The position numbers and the translations under genes are program-made. Of a DNA stretch of 64,000 nucleotides, positions 44,412 to 56,210 are shown piece by piece (the stretch's first letter is position 1; every line of letters begins with the position of its first letter). The stretch comes from Stenopsyche tienmushanensis. Lineage: Eukaryota; Arthropoda; Insecta; Trichoptera; Stenopsychidae. The stretch lies in assembly GCA_008973525.1 (NCBI GenBank), contig WACJ01000366.1:124001-188000 (forward strand). The letters are read 5' to 3'. A model generated the notes under the pieces. It did not search any database. It had not been told where the DNA came from and saw only the letters and a list, made by a program, of their open reading frames with translations.

Positions 44412-45104
44412 TACACTTAAACCTTTTTTTGTGCGGTAGATGTGTTCCACGGAAAATCGCACAAAAAAAGCTATGACTTACATAGAAAAAGCGAAGATGC
44501 GTTCTTTTAAAAACCGCATAACTTTGAAACAGCTATATAAAATATATTCGAAATCGCATAAAAAAAGTTAATAAAAAACCAGGAAAACCATAAGGAAATT
44601 AAAAAATAACATTTTTGGTAACATATAAAGGACGTCTTGCATCATTGGTAAAATTTTAAGAATGCCTGATATCTGGCATCTCAAATATTAGACATCCACT
44701 AGATCAGTACTAGTTATTTTAATTACAAACTAACATCGATTTTCGATATGAAGCAAAATCGGTTCTTCTTCGGAAGAAATAGTATACCCAGTGGCAATGT
44801 CATCATTGTTCATAATTTGTAAATATGTCACTATAGTCCCTAACTCAAAAAAAATCATAAAATGGTGACTGTCCAATTTAAAATTCATTCAAGTCATTTT
44901 TTGGCCTTGTTTTGTCTAATTTTTTTTTTTTAAATAGTTAAAAAATAAATTTTGATATAAATCTGATAGGAATAATAGAGGGTTATATAGAAAAGATTCG
45001 TACCCAGTTTGAAGTTAATTAATTAATTAAATAAATGAAATTAAAAAAATCTTGCTTTTAAAAAAAACGCATAACTTCGAAATCGCACAAAAAAAGTTGC
45101 TTTA
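44412..45104 (+). mobile_element. GTGCGG long-TIR element, copy 2
   Basis: Left end TACACTTAAACCTTTTTTTG at 44412, then GTGCGGTAGATGTGTTCC, AATCGCACAAAAAAAGCTAT and CTTACATAGAAAAAGCG. The right arm, AACTTCGAAATCGCACAAAA, ends near 45104 with a degenerate terminus. An internal hairpin-like segment GGACGTCTTGC...GACATCC lies at 44630-44699. On the minus strand near 44800-44730 the words NNDDIATGYTISSEEE parallel the frame in copy 3. Confidence 0.72.
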
Positions 45105-45439
45105 GTTTAAGTTAACATTAGGAATCAATCAAATTGTTTGATTATTTGAACATTATGAACAACATGACTATTAATCAGATCTGCTTATTATTTTATCAAT
45201 GTATGTGTATAAAGTCAAAAAATTTAACTAAAGTACGTCTCAATTTTTCGTGAACATTCCCCCTGTCAATATTTTAAATAATGTGCCATGACGTAACGTG
45301 ACATTCGTCAGTACTCTGGTAAGAATTATTTTTTTGATCCATATTATATGTTTTATTTATATCTGACAAAATTTATTTTGTAAATTCCAATTCTAGTCTA
45401 TAAATTTAAATATTTAAATTTAAATATAAATAGCTACGG

Positions 45440-45520
45440 CTTTGCTATGGCCTATGCGTGAAACCTAGAAAAAGACCCCCATAACCCCCAAAAAATTGTA
45501 GTTACATGTGCAAAACACTA
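45440..45520. repeat. Family U fragment (copy 4, reversed)
   Basis: CTATGGCCTATGCGTGAAAC, GAAAAAGACCCCCATAACCC and ATGTGCAAAACA are the reverse complement of the start of family U (TTTTGCA..., GGGGTCTTTT..., TTTCACGTATAGGCC). Confidence 0.5.
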
Positions 45521-47650
45521 ATATTAAGTTGAACAGTAAGAGATTGTATGAAAAATCATCTTGTTTCGTATCTAAATGGAAGGTGTTTGTCATCAAATTA
45601 AAGCTCTTTTTTTCGAAATGGCTATTGAAGCTGATGGAAATGTTTATTATATTTTTGTTGTTGTAAAAATGTTATGTAAAAATATTGGTGCTTTTGTGCT
45701 ATATGTTATTCAGGTTAAAATTAGCCAACAATACTTTCAACGTGATCTCATTTACCATTGAATGTTTCATATCCAAATCCGCACATTTTGTACATATTTT
45801 TTCCAATGGCTTGCCATACCAGTGATCAATAGGTTGATTAAAGAAAAAATCCATATAACCTTTAGCATTTATACTATAAAGCACTCTAAAATTCCACATA
45901 CATAATATAACTCAATAGTATCAAAAACTGAGCCGCTTTCGTACAATCCGAAAAATATCCGATTACATTACGGTGGTATTTTTATATGGTGGGTATTTTT
46001 ACGATATTCCGTTTTATTGTTGAATAATAAAAAGGTCAGATAACGAAAATAAACTACGGATAAAATTGTCTACAAAACACTCGTAAGATAATGGATACTT
46101 TGTGCGTCAGAATGGCGCTGAGTGGATTTCGGCCTTTGTCATGTGCATGATCGATCTCATCGATCCGAATTCCAAAGCAAAAAAATGTTAATGATGATCA
46201 ACAATTCAATTTAAAAAATATCTAGAACGTTCGATATAATGTTCGATAGTTCGTAAATGAATTCCATCCAAAAATGTTTGAATAAACCAGCCGAAATGCC
46301 GATGAGTTTGCGCCAATGCCGGAAGATTTTCTCATGAAATCTGCATAAATATTTATATAACATAGTATTTATCAATATAATATAATAAATTCACATAGCT
46401 GCTCTATGAATTGATGTGTTTCCGAATGTTAAACAAGCAATAACGTGGAAAAATATTTCACACAGCAATAATGATGTGAGAATACAATTTTATTAATTGA
46501 TTTAAAAAATATAATATCCCATAGAAATTAATGTACTCCAAAAATATTCCAATAGATAAGCCCGATGTTAATCCGAACAATGGATGTATAATATTAGCAT
46601 TTCACATGCCGTTTATAACATTATTGTCCTGTACGATCGAGAAAAATTGATGAAACCTATCTAAACTGAATTAGATTGGATATAATTCCTTGAGGCGTAC
46701 TAAAAACGGTTTTTTGCCAAAATATGCAATTTAAAATGCCGTACATTGATGTTTTTCAACAGACAATCTATCTTGGCTTGAACCCAAGTGTGCTCATGAG
46801 GAAGGACCTGGAATAGACGATTGAGATGAGGGTCTGAAAAAAGCTGTCTATTTCAGTTTTAACTGACCTCTGTGACTGTTTTCGCATTGTGGCTTACCTT
46901 GTGCTTCTGAAATGCTCACAATAGCGAATATTTTCGCGTTTGACGTGGAGTTTACTTATTTAAAGGCACGATGATAAGTGCTAAAAGTTTACATATTTCA
47001 ATCATCGCAGATGATCTCAACTATTTCATTTTTATGTTTACAGTCTGTTATACTGATTTTATTAGGTAAATAAATTGTGTCTACGATCGGCTGAAACATA
47101 AAAATCTCGTGAGTCCATTTATTTTATTAGTATGATGCATAAGTTATCGATATTATTTAACAAATCCGGTGGAATGATACTAAAAAAACATGGAAAAATC
47201 ACAAACATCCTTTGGATTTCACCAGTGATCTAGGATTTTTACGATTTTACGAAGTGAATATGTTTTGAGTTTGTTTTTTAAATTAAAAATGGATATTTGA
47301 AGTGTCACCTTTTTTTGTAAACATTACGAATAGATTATTTTCGACCATACATAAGGGGAGTTTTATTGAAATAAATTCTTCTTCTACTTAAGATGCCATA
47401 TTCGTTATCGAATATAGACAATATCCATAGAAGAATTTATAGGAAAAGAGTTTGGATAGGATTATTAGAATAGAAATTTTAGATAGGAATTTATGTGAGT
47501 GGCGAAATTGCCATTATTTTTAAAATATTAATATTACTGCAAACCCAGTCATCAATAGGCGTCCCTGTATAATTTTATTAATCGCTTCGCTAGTATTTAC
47601 ATTTCTAAATCCAAGAAATCAGCTAAACCTAAATCGAATGAAAATATGAA
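45521..47650. other. AT-rich intergenic sequence
   Basis: Opposed frames at 45576-45761 (+) and 45699-45899 (-) have no recognised motif. A word GCTGTCTATTTCAGTTTTAA (46842) recurs as GCTGTCTATTTGAGTTTTAA at 50198, beside GACCTC, so a short repeat is shared there. Nothing else recognised. Confidence 0.4.
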
Positions 47651-48570
47651 TACACTCAAACCTTTTTTTGTGCGATTTCGAAGTTATGCGGTTTTTTTAA
47701 AACATTTTTTTCTTTTTTATTTAAATTTCATAAAGAGTACGTAGCGAGATATTTTGGATAAAATAGTAAATAAATCATCATTTTAAAAAACATTCTCCAA
47801 AGGAATTTCCAAAATTTCAACTACTTACGGAGTTATAGCTATTTTAGTGATGCGGCAACTTGGCCGGTCTTACCATAATAAAATCTTTTAGCGCGTTTTT
47901 TTCGAAACTATTTTTTTTAACACGGTTGACATCATATCTCAAGTTCAAACTGTGTACGAACCTTTTCTATGTAGCCCTCTATTATTCCTATCAGATTTAT
48001 GCTAAAAATTATTTTATACCTATTTAAAAAAAATTAAAACTTTGACAAAATAAGGCCAAAAAATGACTTGACTGAAGTTTTTTTAAACAGTCCTCATTTT
48101 GTGATATTTTTTAAGCTAGGGACAATAGTGACATATTTACTAATTATGAATTATATTGTTGGAAAGAGAAAATCTACACAAAACAATGACGACATTGACA
48201 CTGAGTATACTATTATTTCCAAAGAAGAGAGTGATTTTGAGTCATATCGAAATTCGCAACGAAAATTATCATGCAATGATAGTTTGTAATTAAAATAATT
48301 AGTATTTCTCTAGTGGATGTCTGGCATTTGAGATGCCAGATGTCAGACATCCTTTAAGTTACCCAAAATGTTTTTTTTAATTGCCTTATTTATTTATTTA
48401 ATTTTATTAACTTTTTTTGTGCGATTTCGGATATATTTTATATAGAAGTTTCAAAGTTATGCGGTTTTTAAAATCCATGGAACACATCTTTTTTTTAATG
48501 TAAGTCATAGCTTTTTTTGTGCGATTTTCCGCTGAACGCATCTACCGCACAAAAAAAAGTTTTAGTGTAT
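47651..48570 (-). mobile_element. GTGCGG long-TIR element, copy 3 (best ends)
   Basis: Ends TACACTCAAACCTTTTTTTG at 47651 and, inverted, ATACACTAAAACTTTTTTTT at 48570, each starting with TA. Sub-terminal arms: GCGATTTCGAAGTTATGCGG on the left, and ATGTAAGTCATAGCTTTTTT with CGGATATATTTTATATAGAA on the right. Internal hairpin GGATGTCTGGCAT...ATGCCAGA...CATCC at 48315-48352. Orientation is opposite to copies 1 and 2. The 920-bp length is the longest of the three. Confidence 0.78.
48068..48289 (+). pseudogene. Short acidic open frame inside the GTGCGG element
   Basis: A 73-codon frame whose second half reads KRKSTQNNDDIDTEYTIISK, then EESDFESYRNSQRKLSC. The same segment, with different indels, is present in copy 2 (NNDDIATGYTISSEEE). 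An acidic, serine-rich stretch shared by two copies suggests a leftover of a once-coding region (many transposases begin with such a segment) rather than chance. No family identified; a working gene is unlikely. Confidence 0.35.
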
Positions 48571-50240
48571 TTCCGATCTTCCAAATTACTTGGTGTGGTG
48601 GAACTTTCACATAATCTTAATTTATATCAAAATAAAACTAGGAAAGTTCATAGCACAATATTTATTAATATAACAAAAAAATTTAGTATTTAGATATTTT
48701 AATATAATAAATTAAAACAAACCTTTCATTTATATGCATTTAAAATATTTTCTTATTAACATTTAAAATGCATAGATTTACCGTATTGAAAATGAAAGCC
48801 AATTTACTATCTTGATGGGTCTTTGATTGATGAAAATTGATGTTTAAAGGCACAGCGGCAATAAAAAGTAATCACAGTGTAACACATAAAAACTGGATAT
48901 TTCAAGCAGATACGAGTTGACCCTTCCCATTATTTTTACCAAATAAAACATGCCTTCTTGGGATGTAAAAAGGATTCTATTTGTGCAGTAGGAATTTCAA
49001 GGGAGATTCTTGTAAAGGCTTTCGTATCTTAAAGAGCAACCAAACACAACCGAGAGAGATAAGATCTTCAAAGAAGTGTACACGGACACAGCTGGAGGAA
49101 GAAAGTTGCAGATGTTTTTAAATAAAGCTTATTTAGAATATATTTTATATATACTTTTAAGGATGATTTGCTGGATATAAAAACAAAAGGTTGGGTTACT
49201 TTTGTTGATAAGGATAGCCGTGGAGGGGTTGAATTCTATCTAATAAAATAAGGAAAAGGAACAGGCTGATTCGAGGGGATTGGCCTTTTGTTGTCGGCGT
49301 AGTGCGCCTATACACATTGCCATTCATAAATTTATACGAAATGCATTCGGCTGTCAAAATGCTACAACAAAAACAAGAAAGAGCGGCCTTGCGCCTTGGC
49401 TGCAAAGGCCGTCGATTCGGGCTACGGTTGCTGACTTATTTTATTTTTATTTTCCATGTAAAATCTGCTTATTAATGGCCCTCGCCGTAATTACAGCTGA
49501 ATATATTTGAAGTTGGGCATTGAGTCACGTTGTTGAGTTGCCAAGAGAACATGTTCGTGTGAAGTGAGAGGATCTTTAGTCCCACACACGTTCAGATTTT
49601 TCATCCGTCTTTGGGTAGGAGTTAAGCTCGCGCATATTAAGCGAAGCTGTGCCGTGTAATTTAATCGCGTAATAAAAACACGTTTCTCGGATGAATTTGT
49701 AAGAAATTGGAGAATAATTACCGCAGACCTAACCTATTGTATTAAAAAGTAATTTATGAATAAATTCATCCGTCGAAAATGAACAAGAACCGAGGCGATT
49801 AATGGCCGTCTTTGAAAAATGTGCTCGTGGGGCTATCAAAATGGCCATCGTATTTATTGCACGATCAATAACGTTTATAGCCTTTTATTAATTTCGATTC
49901 AACATAAATAAATGAACGTGTGTGAAAAGATTATAAACATTTGTTCTTTTGGGACAAAGAGCGGTTGTATCAGGGCTTAACAGCCAAATTTTTGTTGAAA
50001 AATTAATACATACATTGAATAAGTAATATTTAGATCTTATAAAGTTTTCGAATCTTTGAATCACGGCTGTTGGTTTCAGATTTATTTATTTCTTAGATAA
50101 TTTTCCAATTTTCAAAATATATAACTGTTGGTGAAGAGACTGACAAACTAAAAAGATGTGATAATATTTATTAAGTAAAATATTTACACATAGGAATAGC
50201 TGTCTATTTGAGTTTTAACTGACCTCCCTGAGACCCTATG
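48571..50240. other. Intergenic sequence, less AT-rich block at about 49190-49900
   Basis: No gene recognised. Opposed frames at 49196-49405 (-) and 49280-49510 (+) have no motif. 49510-49920 is transposon-free and less AT-rich. Confidence 0.4.
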
Positions 50241-51003
50241 TAGGGAATCCAATCCCGAGCCAAAATTTTGATTCCGGGATTGCATTAGGCTATCCCGGGA
50301 TCAGTCCCGGGATCCCGAAACAAGGATTTTCAATAGTTTAACCTGCTGCTGAAAATGTACGCTCAGCCTCCACACTCGTTGGAGGTATCGTCATCAGATA
50401 TTTAAATGCTAGCTTAAGTTGATGACCCCGTGAGCCCCTATTTTCGTATAATACCATCAATGTGACCTCAATGTGTGATAAAATTTCTATCTTCTGAGAC
50501 ACGAACTAAAACTCACAAAATTCCCGATTTCCCAAAAAAATATTTATTTCTGTCGCTGCAGATGAATACTTATATACTATAATACTTTGATGTGATTCGT
50601 AATTATATTACGGAGGAATACAAAAATTCTGAACCCCGTATCTAATATATTTCATATCGATATTCCCATTATTAGAGTCGAGGTGTAGTAAATACATCAC
50701 CGGTAGGGAAAGGTTAATATAACAATTTGAAAAACATATATGTACTGTATATATGTATACATAGATTAGACAGTTACTGCCCCTAGGTGTCGCCTAAGTT
50801 CGCTAATTAGTAGTTACACCACTGTTTCCAAGCGTCCAGATTTCGGCGGGAATGTTTCGATTTAGTAGCCTTCAACGTGCTGGTGAGGTGTACGATTTTT
50901 GTTAGATAAAAATTTCAATCCCGAATTTTTCGGGATTATGTTTACTAATCCCGGGATTCTTGAGAACCCAAAACTGCCCGGGATCCCGTGATTAGATTCC
51001 CTA
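50241..51003 (-). mobile_element. CCCGGG-rich hAT family, complete non-autonomous copy
   Basis: Ends TAGGGAATCCAATCCCG at 50241 and, inverted, TAGGGAATCTAATCACGGGA at 51003. The flanking 8 bp agree at 5 of 8 positions (ACCCTATG and TCTCAATG), compatible with a decayed hAT duplication but not proof. Near 50400-50340 the minus strand reads YLMTIPPTSVEAERTFSAAG, the hAT dimerisation signature. The 763-bp element therefore keeps a C-terminal transposase scrap plus both ends, the layout shared by relatives at 12372, 41069, 53540, 53936 and 60040. Confidence 0.87.
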
Positions 51004-51330
51004 TCTCAATGTCCTAAGTGTTGTCGAAATAGATTTTTTTTCCAACATTTTGAAAATACGTATATTCAAAATTTCATCTTTAAATCGTCATAACTTGACT
51101 AAAAAATGAAAGATAAAACGCTACACCAGACAACTACAGTTGAAATGAGGAAATACTAAGCAGAGGTGGTCAATTAGAACAAATTTTGTAAATACATTTA
51201 ATAAAAATACCTTAAACATATAGCACGAAATAACTGTTTTTGTATGATTCAATGAATTTTTGATCTAAATAAATCATTATTTTATGCATTAAGCCCGTAG
51301 CAAAACGTAGCAAAAGACCCCAATAAATGG
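51004..51330. repeat. Family U fragment (copy 5)
   Basis: CTCAATGTCCTAAGTGTTGT, TTTCCAACATTTTGAAAATA, CATCTTTAAATCGTCATAAC and GAACAAATTTTGTAAATACA match family U. It directly abuts the right end of the hAT copy. Confidence 0.55.
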
Positions 51331-53539
51331 TAACTTCTAAGGAAAAATCTAATAAAATTGATTATTTTATTTTGGCAAACAGGCAATTGAATAAGTCTTG
51401 AACAGTGGAAGATACAGGCATCTTAATCATAGTAGTTGGAACACTATACATTAAGCACTGATCATCCCTAAATTGAATGCGAGATGTGTCTTAAGAATGG
51501 CAGAAGAACCGAAACATTCCTTTCAACATGTAAAAAGAATCCTGAAACAATTACTAAAAACAAGGCAGGCCAACTGTTTTCTGTTATAATAAAATACTTT
51601 TGCAGTTACAACACGTGCCACAGAAGATAACAGGAGATATTTATGTTAACATTATTAGATCTCTACAAGATTCCATCTATGATTAAAAGCGTTTTATTTA
51701 TACACGACAACGTACCAATGCAAATAGCAATGCTAGCCCTTTATCCTGGGAAGATAGAAGACTGTTGCTGTTAGAGTTCATGCTTTAAAAGTGTGACAGG
51801 AAAGACAAAGTCTCTTTGTAAAAGAACATCAAAAAGAAAAGTCAATAGCAATAGTGCACTCTCTATCAATATTATCAATATGTGGGGATTATATATAATT
51901 ATTTTTTATTTGTTGTTTCCTTTCTACTTAGATACTTATTATGCGATCTTAGTACTATGTTGATTATTTACATAAAAATATTAATTATTAGGCATTATTT
52001 TATCTAACTATGGATGAGTATAAATTCATGTTGGTCAGTAAGTTTAACCATTTAATTTATAAATATATATATAGCGCATCAAGGGTTCCAGTTTAATTTT
52101 GACGTCAGTGCTATTCGTTAATATTTATGAAAATAATTTACATAGGGTAATTTTAAAGCCAGATTTTCATACTAACACTATAGTTCTTGTATAGAAGAAT
52201 ATGTGGTATTATTCTAGATTTGCATTTGAAGATGAATTTTTCATCTTTATATTTATGCAATTTAAATCTGGAGTAAATTTGAGTTGAATATTGTTAAGAG
52301 TAATTTTTAAATGGGTGAATCTAATCCCGGTGTGACCCAATTAATCTAAATGAAAGCAATGTAATACAATCAGAGTACTCTATACATTCTATAGCATTAT
52401 AATAGTGTATAACGATGTGTTCATAAAAAAACTATGGAGAAGAAGTATAATAAGTCAAAGCGCTAGGGTAGTTGGATAGTATGTTACAAAAAAAGGGGAA
52501 GAAGAACATAAAATAAATTCGCTATTACACAAAAAATATTTTGCGAATAGGGAGAGTTTATTGTGCTTTATATAGGTCATAACGCAGTAAGGCCGGAATT
52601 ATATGGTTTTATTGAAAATATATGTAAATGTGTTAAATATGAATGTATAGATTTTATTGCCGCGCTTTTTTTTTTGTTGAAAAATACAAAAGGAATGGTT
52701 TGATGTAAAGAAGAAATTGTGTAACGTATATGGGGCTCGTGAGAAAACACGTCCACAAAAAAATGCGCCTCAACAGAACGTAAATGATCTCTGCCCTCTA
52801 CTAATCACGTTCTGCGAACATCGGACTCCTCCGCCTCTTCTTCTTGTTAAGAATAACAAACAGATCTTTTCTTCTTTTGAATTCGAATTTGGAATTTCGA
52901 TTCGCACTCCGAGCCAGCATTGCATGTGAAATGAACCGAACCGAAGATATTTTTCCCGTGGCGAAGCAGAATCGGCAAAGACGTCGTAATTAAAACAAAT
53001 CGCATGGACGTTCAAACGCCTACTAACTTCTTATTTAGAATTAAATGGGTATAAATTCGACGGAAAGAAGCGTAGTGTGATTGCCAAACACGCGCATTTA
53101 TTCGAAAGAACCGTGAACATGCGACGTGAAAGAACCCAAGAACCTTGTTCTCATGAACACTTAAAAAGTGTATTTTTTCAAGCGATCATACAGTATGCTT
53201 TTTGTAGACAAAAAATTAAAAACTCAATCGGTCATTCATGACGTTTAATCAATAATTACGGCAATCAACAAATTCAATTACAAGCCTCCAAGGCTGTACA
53301 TTAACAAATTTGCTACAACTCATTCGTATAATTCATGCCAAATTGAGAGACAGTGAAAAATTATAATTAATACGTTTCGCAACCACTAAATGATTCATAA
53401 CGACTTTCAATTGGAAAAAAATACAGATCAAACTATGATTCGAATGCAGTATCTCAAAATCAAGCTCGGATATGCTTATGTGTAAAAAATCAAATGTATT
53501 TAAATTAATTATATATCATTATGTAATTAATTTAAATTA
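51331..53539. other. Intergenic sequence, possible decayed coding at about 51450-51850
   Basis: 51450-51850 reads in fragments such as LFIHDN and SPLSWEDRRLLLLEFML with many stops; this hints at an old transposon but is too broken to assign. 52640-53130 is less AT-rich, with opposed frames of 70 and 81 codons and no motif. The rest is AT-rich. Confidence 0.35.
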
Positions 53540-53875
53540 AGAATAGTAAACTCTATCCCGAAAAATTCGGGATTGAAATTTGTATCTAACAGAAATCGTA
53601 CACCTCACCAGCGCGTTGAAGGCTACTAAATCGAGACATTCTCGACCAAATCTGGACGCTTGGAAACAGTGGTGTAACTACTAATTAGCGAACTTAGGCG
53701 ACGACTAGAGGTAGTAACTGTCTAATCTATGTATACATATATACAGTACATAATGTTTTTCAAATTGTTATATCAACCTTTCCCTACCGGTGATGTATTT
53801 ACTACACCTCGACTGTTATAATGGGAATAACGATATGAAATATAATAGATACGGGGTTTAGAATTTTTAACTAAT
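53540..53875 (+). mobile_element. CCCGGG-rich hAT family, partial copy
   Basis: Begins TCCCGAAAAATTCGGGATTG, then ACAGAAATCGTACACCTCAC, CTGGACGCTTGGAAACAGTG, CCCTACCGGTGATGTATTTA and GATACGGGGTTTAGAATTTT. Truncated at both ends; the orientation equals the 41069 copy. A near-identical partial copy follows at 53936. Confidence 0.78.
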
Positions 53876-53935
53876 TAGTATTCCTTCTGCTTCTGCTGCC
53901 GAAACCTTTAGAATCGGGTTTATCTTGATACCTAT

Positions 53936-54371
53936 CGGGTCTAGTAAACGTAATCCCGAAAAATTCGGGATTGAAATTTTTTTCTAACAGAAATCGTACA
54001 CCTCATCGATACGATGAAGGCTTCTAAATCGAGGCAATCTCGCCGAAATCTGGACGCTTGGAAACAGTGGTGTAAATACTAATTGGCATACTTAGGTGAC
54101 ACTTAGGGGCAGTAACTGTCTATTCTGTGCATACAGTACATATATGTTTTTCAAATTGTTATATTAACCTTTCCCTACCGGTGATGTATTTACTACACTT
54201 AAACTCTAATAATGGGAATATCGATATGAAATATATTAGATACGGGGTTCAGAATTTTTGGTATTCCTCCATAATATAATTACGAATCACATCAAAGTAC
54301 TATAATATATAAGTATTCATCTGCAGCGATGGAAATAAATAATTTGTCGGGAAATCGGGAATTTTGTTCCC
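53936..54371 (+). mobile_element. CCCGGG-rich hAT family, second partial copy in tandem
   Basis: Repeats the order of 53540-53875 (TCCCGAAAAATTCGGGATTG ... CTGGACGCTTGGAAACAGTG ... CCCTACCGGTGATGTATTTA) and runs further, through TCTGCAGCGATGGAAATAAA and GTCGGGAAATCGGGAATTTT. It is direct and only about 60 bp from the previous copy, so either a tandem duplication or one copy inserted in the other. Confidence 0.78.
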
Positions 54372-54487
54372 TAATCAGGACCATCGCAGAGTGTATGAAA
54401 CTTGTACATAAATAAATAAACACTGTCGACAGCATACAATATTCGATCATTTCTTCAAGTAAACATAAACAATACACTTGAAATCTG
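54372..54487 (+). repeat. TTAA-type MITE body fragment
   Basis: Runs CCATCGCAGAGTGTATGAAA, TTGTACATAAATAAATAAAC, ACTGTCGACAGCATACAATA to CAATACACTTGAAATC, matching 9867-9980 and the inverted bodies of 19320-19450 and 55990-56110. It abuts the hAT copy on the left; neither MITE end is present. Confidence 0.72.
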
Positions 54488-55778
54488 TGGATGACTGTTT
54501 ATTTATTAAGTGGCTCCTAATTAATTTTAAAAGTTCGTTCAGAATTAGTGTCATTAACACTGCATAGACTGATGACATATCATGTGTGCCATACCCCGGA
54601 CCATCGATCTTGGAATATCATTACGTGTTCCATAATAACGTGTGTGCAATTTTTTCGTCGAAGATTACTGTCTGATGACATAGACCAATGGTGGTGAACC
54701 TTTGACCCACGGGTTAGACACTGGTCTACGAAGGCTTTCTAAATGGCTCACGTTAATTAAAAAAATTGAAGAGAAACAATATGGGTGCGATAGGACAAAT
54801 TGGCTTGAACATCACGAGAAGTGAAACTCCAATCAGTTGATCAGAAAAAGAGGGAAAATCGTTTATAGCCTCTCTGTCTTCGTCGCATACATCATGGACA
54901 CGCTACGTGCATGTACCGTACCGCTTCTGCTGTGTTTGTATGTTTATATGTAGCATAAAGCAACCACTACACAAGTAGCTAGCCTATTTTATTATATATT
55001 ACACAAACACAACTTTATTTTTCAGTTTACAACAGTATCAAGCATTTTTATATTTATAGCGATGCAAGTAAAATATCAATAGCAATTTTGTATTTTTGAC
55101 ATAGAATACTTTATCATTTTGAATTACAGAGTAGCTTTGTTATCGAAATCCAACTTTTTAGATTGATAATTATTAGAAAAATAGTTTTAAACATTTATAA
55201 TCATACTTCGTTCAAAATTTCATATTGATTTTACGTAAAATGAACAGTACTCTTAATCATTGAATTTAATTAAAAGGGTTCACAGAAATCAATCCCTTTG
55301 AACCTCATGAGGATGATATTGGATAAGATTCTCACACCTGCGTTGATCTATCCTTGACGTATATCGTACCATTGTGAATTGGTCAAAGGGATTTAATTCA
55401 ATAAGATCAAATCAATAAGGAATGAGAGATAAGACCGTGTTATTAATATTCAACACAATTCATTCCGAGTTTTTCTTTTGATGAAGTCAACGTCAAGCGG
55501 ATTGATTCAAAAATACAATTGATAATGTACAATCTAACTACAACTGTGAAAATTTCCGCCGGAAATGTATAAAAATATTACGGATATTGTTTAACTTTCG
55601 AGCCCAGATAAAACTTTAGACAGCAGTCAAGATTTGATAGTTAAAACATCCGCCCCGATAGCATTTCTAATTTCATCCGTTTAAAGATTTGTCATTTTAG
55701 TGGTAAATAATGTGTATTTTTAATCGCATAAATGATTAGTCTTTGTTTAATGCCATTTAACGAATCTATGGAATGTTT
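54488..55778. other. Intergenic sequence with two hAT-like scraps
   Basis: At 54686, CAATGGTGGTGAACCTTTGA resembles hAT ends of the CAGTGGTGGCGAACC type, but no partner end was found. At about 54797-54865, AAATTGGCTTGAACATCACG ... CAGTTGATCAGAAAAAGAGG matches 61476-61545, another copy of the same unnamed sequence. 54870-55778 is otherwise featureless. Confidence 0.45.
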
Positions 55779-56210
55779 TTAACCCCTCAAAGAGGTAAGA
55801 CACAATGTTGTGTCCGAATTTCAGTGACTCATAAAGAGCATACTTACACGTTGAACCTGAAATCAGACAGAAATGGAGAATGTTTTGCACGTTAAGTTTG
55901 AAGAGAAACAGAGACGGAGAGAGTATCTTGCGTATATCGCACGATTGTATAGATCGTTACGCCAAATTTATCGACTTATAATGATATGTGAATGATGAAT
56001 CGATTTAAAGTGTATTATTATTGATTACTTGAAGAAATGACCGAATATTGTGTGATATCGACAGTGTTTATTTATGTATGTACAAGTTTCATACATGCTC
56101 CGATGATCCTGACGGATAAACGGATTTGTATAGATGCTAAGTGGCTGACATGGAAATATAGCATCTAAGTAAATGATGATTTTAAATTAGCTCATTACTC
56201 AAAGGGCTAA
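55779..56210 (+). mobile_element. TTAA-type MITE, the only copy with both ends and no insert
   Basis: End B: TTAACCCCTCAAAGAGGTAA at 55779, hairpin GACACAA-TG-TTGTGTC, GAATTTCAGTGACTCATAAA. End A: inverted (C/T)TAGCCCTTTGAGTAATGAGC at 56210, where the outer TTAA has become CTAA when read on the plus strand. Length about 432 bp. This copy links end A to end B and defines the family layout. piggyBac-type by TTAA and CCC starts; no transposase. Confidence 0.8.

Noticed and set aside
51450..51850. Possible transposase-like words (LFIHDN, WEDRRLLLLEF)
   Set aside because: They occur in different frames with many stops and no supporting order of domains.
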